64,000 bases of DNA from Roseimicrobium gellanilyticum. GTDB taxonomy: Bacteria > Verrucomicrobiota > Verrucomicrobiia > Verrucomicrobiales > Verrucomicrobiaceae. The notes below the pieces were generated by a model. It ran no database searches and was not told the origin of the DNA. It saw nothing but the letters and a program-made list of their open reading frames with translations. How positions within the stretch are numbered: position 1 is the first letter of the stretch; every line of letters starts with the position of its first letter. The DNA lies in contig NZ_QNRR01000009.1 in NCBI RefSeq assembly GCF_003315205.1, positions 186,001 through 250,000 of the forward strand, written 5' to 3'. A program made the position numbers and the translations under genes. This document shows positions 63,516-64,000 of the stretch, piece by piece.

Positions 63516-64000
63516 TTAGATCGAAAGCAGCAGCTGCTCCCGAACGGGTGGTACCAATGTGGATACACCAATGCCAATCAGTCTCAGTGGCTGAGTCACC
63601 AACTGGTGCCGCGCCAGCAAGTGACAGGCCAGGCGGTAGACGTCCGCCGTATTCGAGACTGGATCCGTCAGACGCACCTGCCGGGTGAGTGTGGAGAAGT
63701 CGCTGTAGCGCACTTTCACCTGAACGGTGAGCGCGGCGAGTGCATGCTTTTCGAGCGTCTGTGCCACGTCTGCCGCGAGCTCTTTCAGTGCCGCCCGCAA
63801 GGTGGGACGGTCGTCCGTGTCATTGAGGAACGTGTTCTCCGCGCTGATGCTCTTGCGATCCTCGCTGAGATCCACGGGTCGCTCATCGATGCCCATGGCG
63901 CGGCGCTTCAATGTCTCCGCCCAGGATCCCACCATCGGGGTGAGATCCATCTCGGTGTCCTGGATATCGGCGATGGTATGAAGGCCGCGATCCGTGAGGC
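63516..64000 (-). CDS. dinB: DNA polymerase IV (DinB), C-terminal part (5' end outside window)
   Basis: The minus-strand frame is open to base 64000 and begins in the window with LTDRGLHTIADIQ, the helix-hairpin-helix region of Y-family polymerases. The little-finger domain follows: RRAMGIDERPVDLSEDRKSI, SAENTFLNDT, VQVKVRYSDFSTLTRQVRL and LLARHQLVTQPLRLIGIGVS. This is error-prone translesion polymerase IV; its catalytic palm lies beyond the window. About 160 codons are visible. Confidence 0.92.
   Translation of the reverse strand, partial: LTDRGLHTIADIQDTEMDLTPMVGSWAETLKRRAMGIDERPVDLSEDRKSISAENTFLNDTDDRPTLRAALKELAADVAQTLEKHALAALTVQVKVRYSDFSTLTRQVRLTDPVSNTADVYRLACHLLARHQLVTQPLRLIGIGVSTLVPPVREQLLLSI

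Overview
The window looks like chromosomal DNA from a GC-rich, free-living member of the Verrucomicrobiota (PVC group). This is inferred from gene content: a protein with two DUF1080 (3-keto-disaccharide hydrolase-like) domains, a secreted pectate-lyase-like protein, an EF-hand esterase, a zinc-ribbon/proline-rich membrane protein, pseudopilin-like genes, and weak Shine-Dalgarno signals. No prophage, IS transposase or CRISPR array was seen. Both ends cut genes: uvrA on the left and dinB (DNA polymerase IV) on the right.

Layout. 0-5 kb: the uvrA end, a covarying REP-like inverted hairpin pair, small secreted proteins and lipoproteins, a pectate-lyase-like protein, a minimal zincin and a DUF1801 protein. 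5-7 kb: mnmG with two perfect 16-bp palindromes matching the bacterial chromosomal parS pattern, one just upstream and one inside the gene. 7-23 kb: sugar-nucleotide genes (fcl, rfbB), secreted hydrolases, an ion channel with an unusual filter, rpiB, a histidine phosphatase, an EamA exporter, the DUF1080 protein, the zinc-ribbon/proline-rich protein and folC. 23-28.6 kb: three tandem paralogues read as inverse autotransporters (intimin/invasin-type N-terminal barrels with unrelated C-terminal passengers). Each follows a shared leader motif, and a decayed barrel fragment lies between copies two and three. 28.6-45 kb: mostly housekeeping (rsmE, tRNA-His, rnc, aroC, a Sua5-type gene, murJ, panC, fused otsA-otsB), two ABC exporters, a pseudopilin-like gene, and a MITE-like palindromic element near 44.5 kb. 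45-52 kb: glycosyltransferases, a TM2 protein, membrane proteins and a pseudouridine synthase.

52.2-62.7 kb holds the most system-like locus. On the plus strand four tightly overlapping genes encode a single-domain response regulator, a TPR plus YaiO-like outer-membrane barrel protein, a membrane-anchored HEAT-repeat protein and a processive-type GT2 synthase. Converging from the minus strand are a 1335-aa hybrid histidine kinase, an Hpt protein and a secreted protein with a TIM-barrel-like region. These parts suggest a phosphorelay-controlled, synthase-dependent exopolysaccharide export system. Both transcription units carry the same ten bases about ten bases before their start codons.

All functional calls come from reading motifs by eye; no database search was run.
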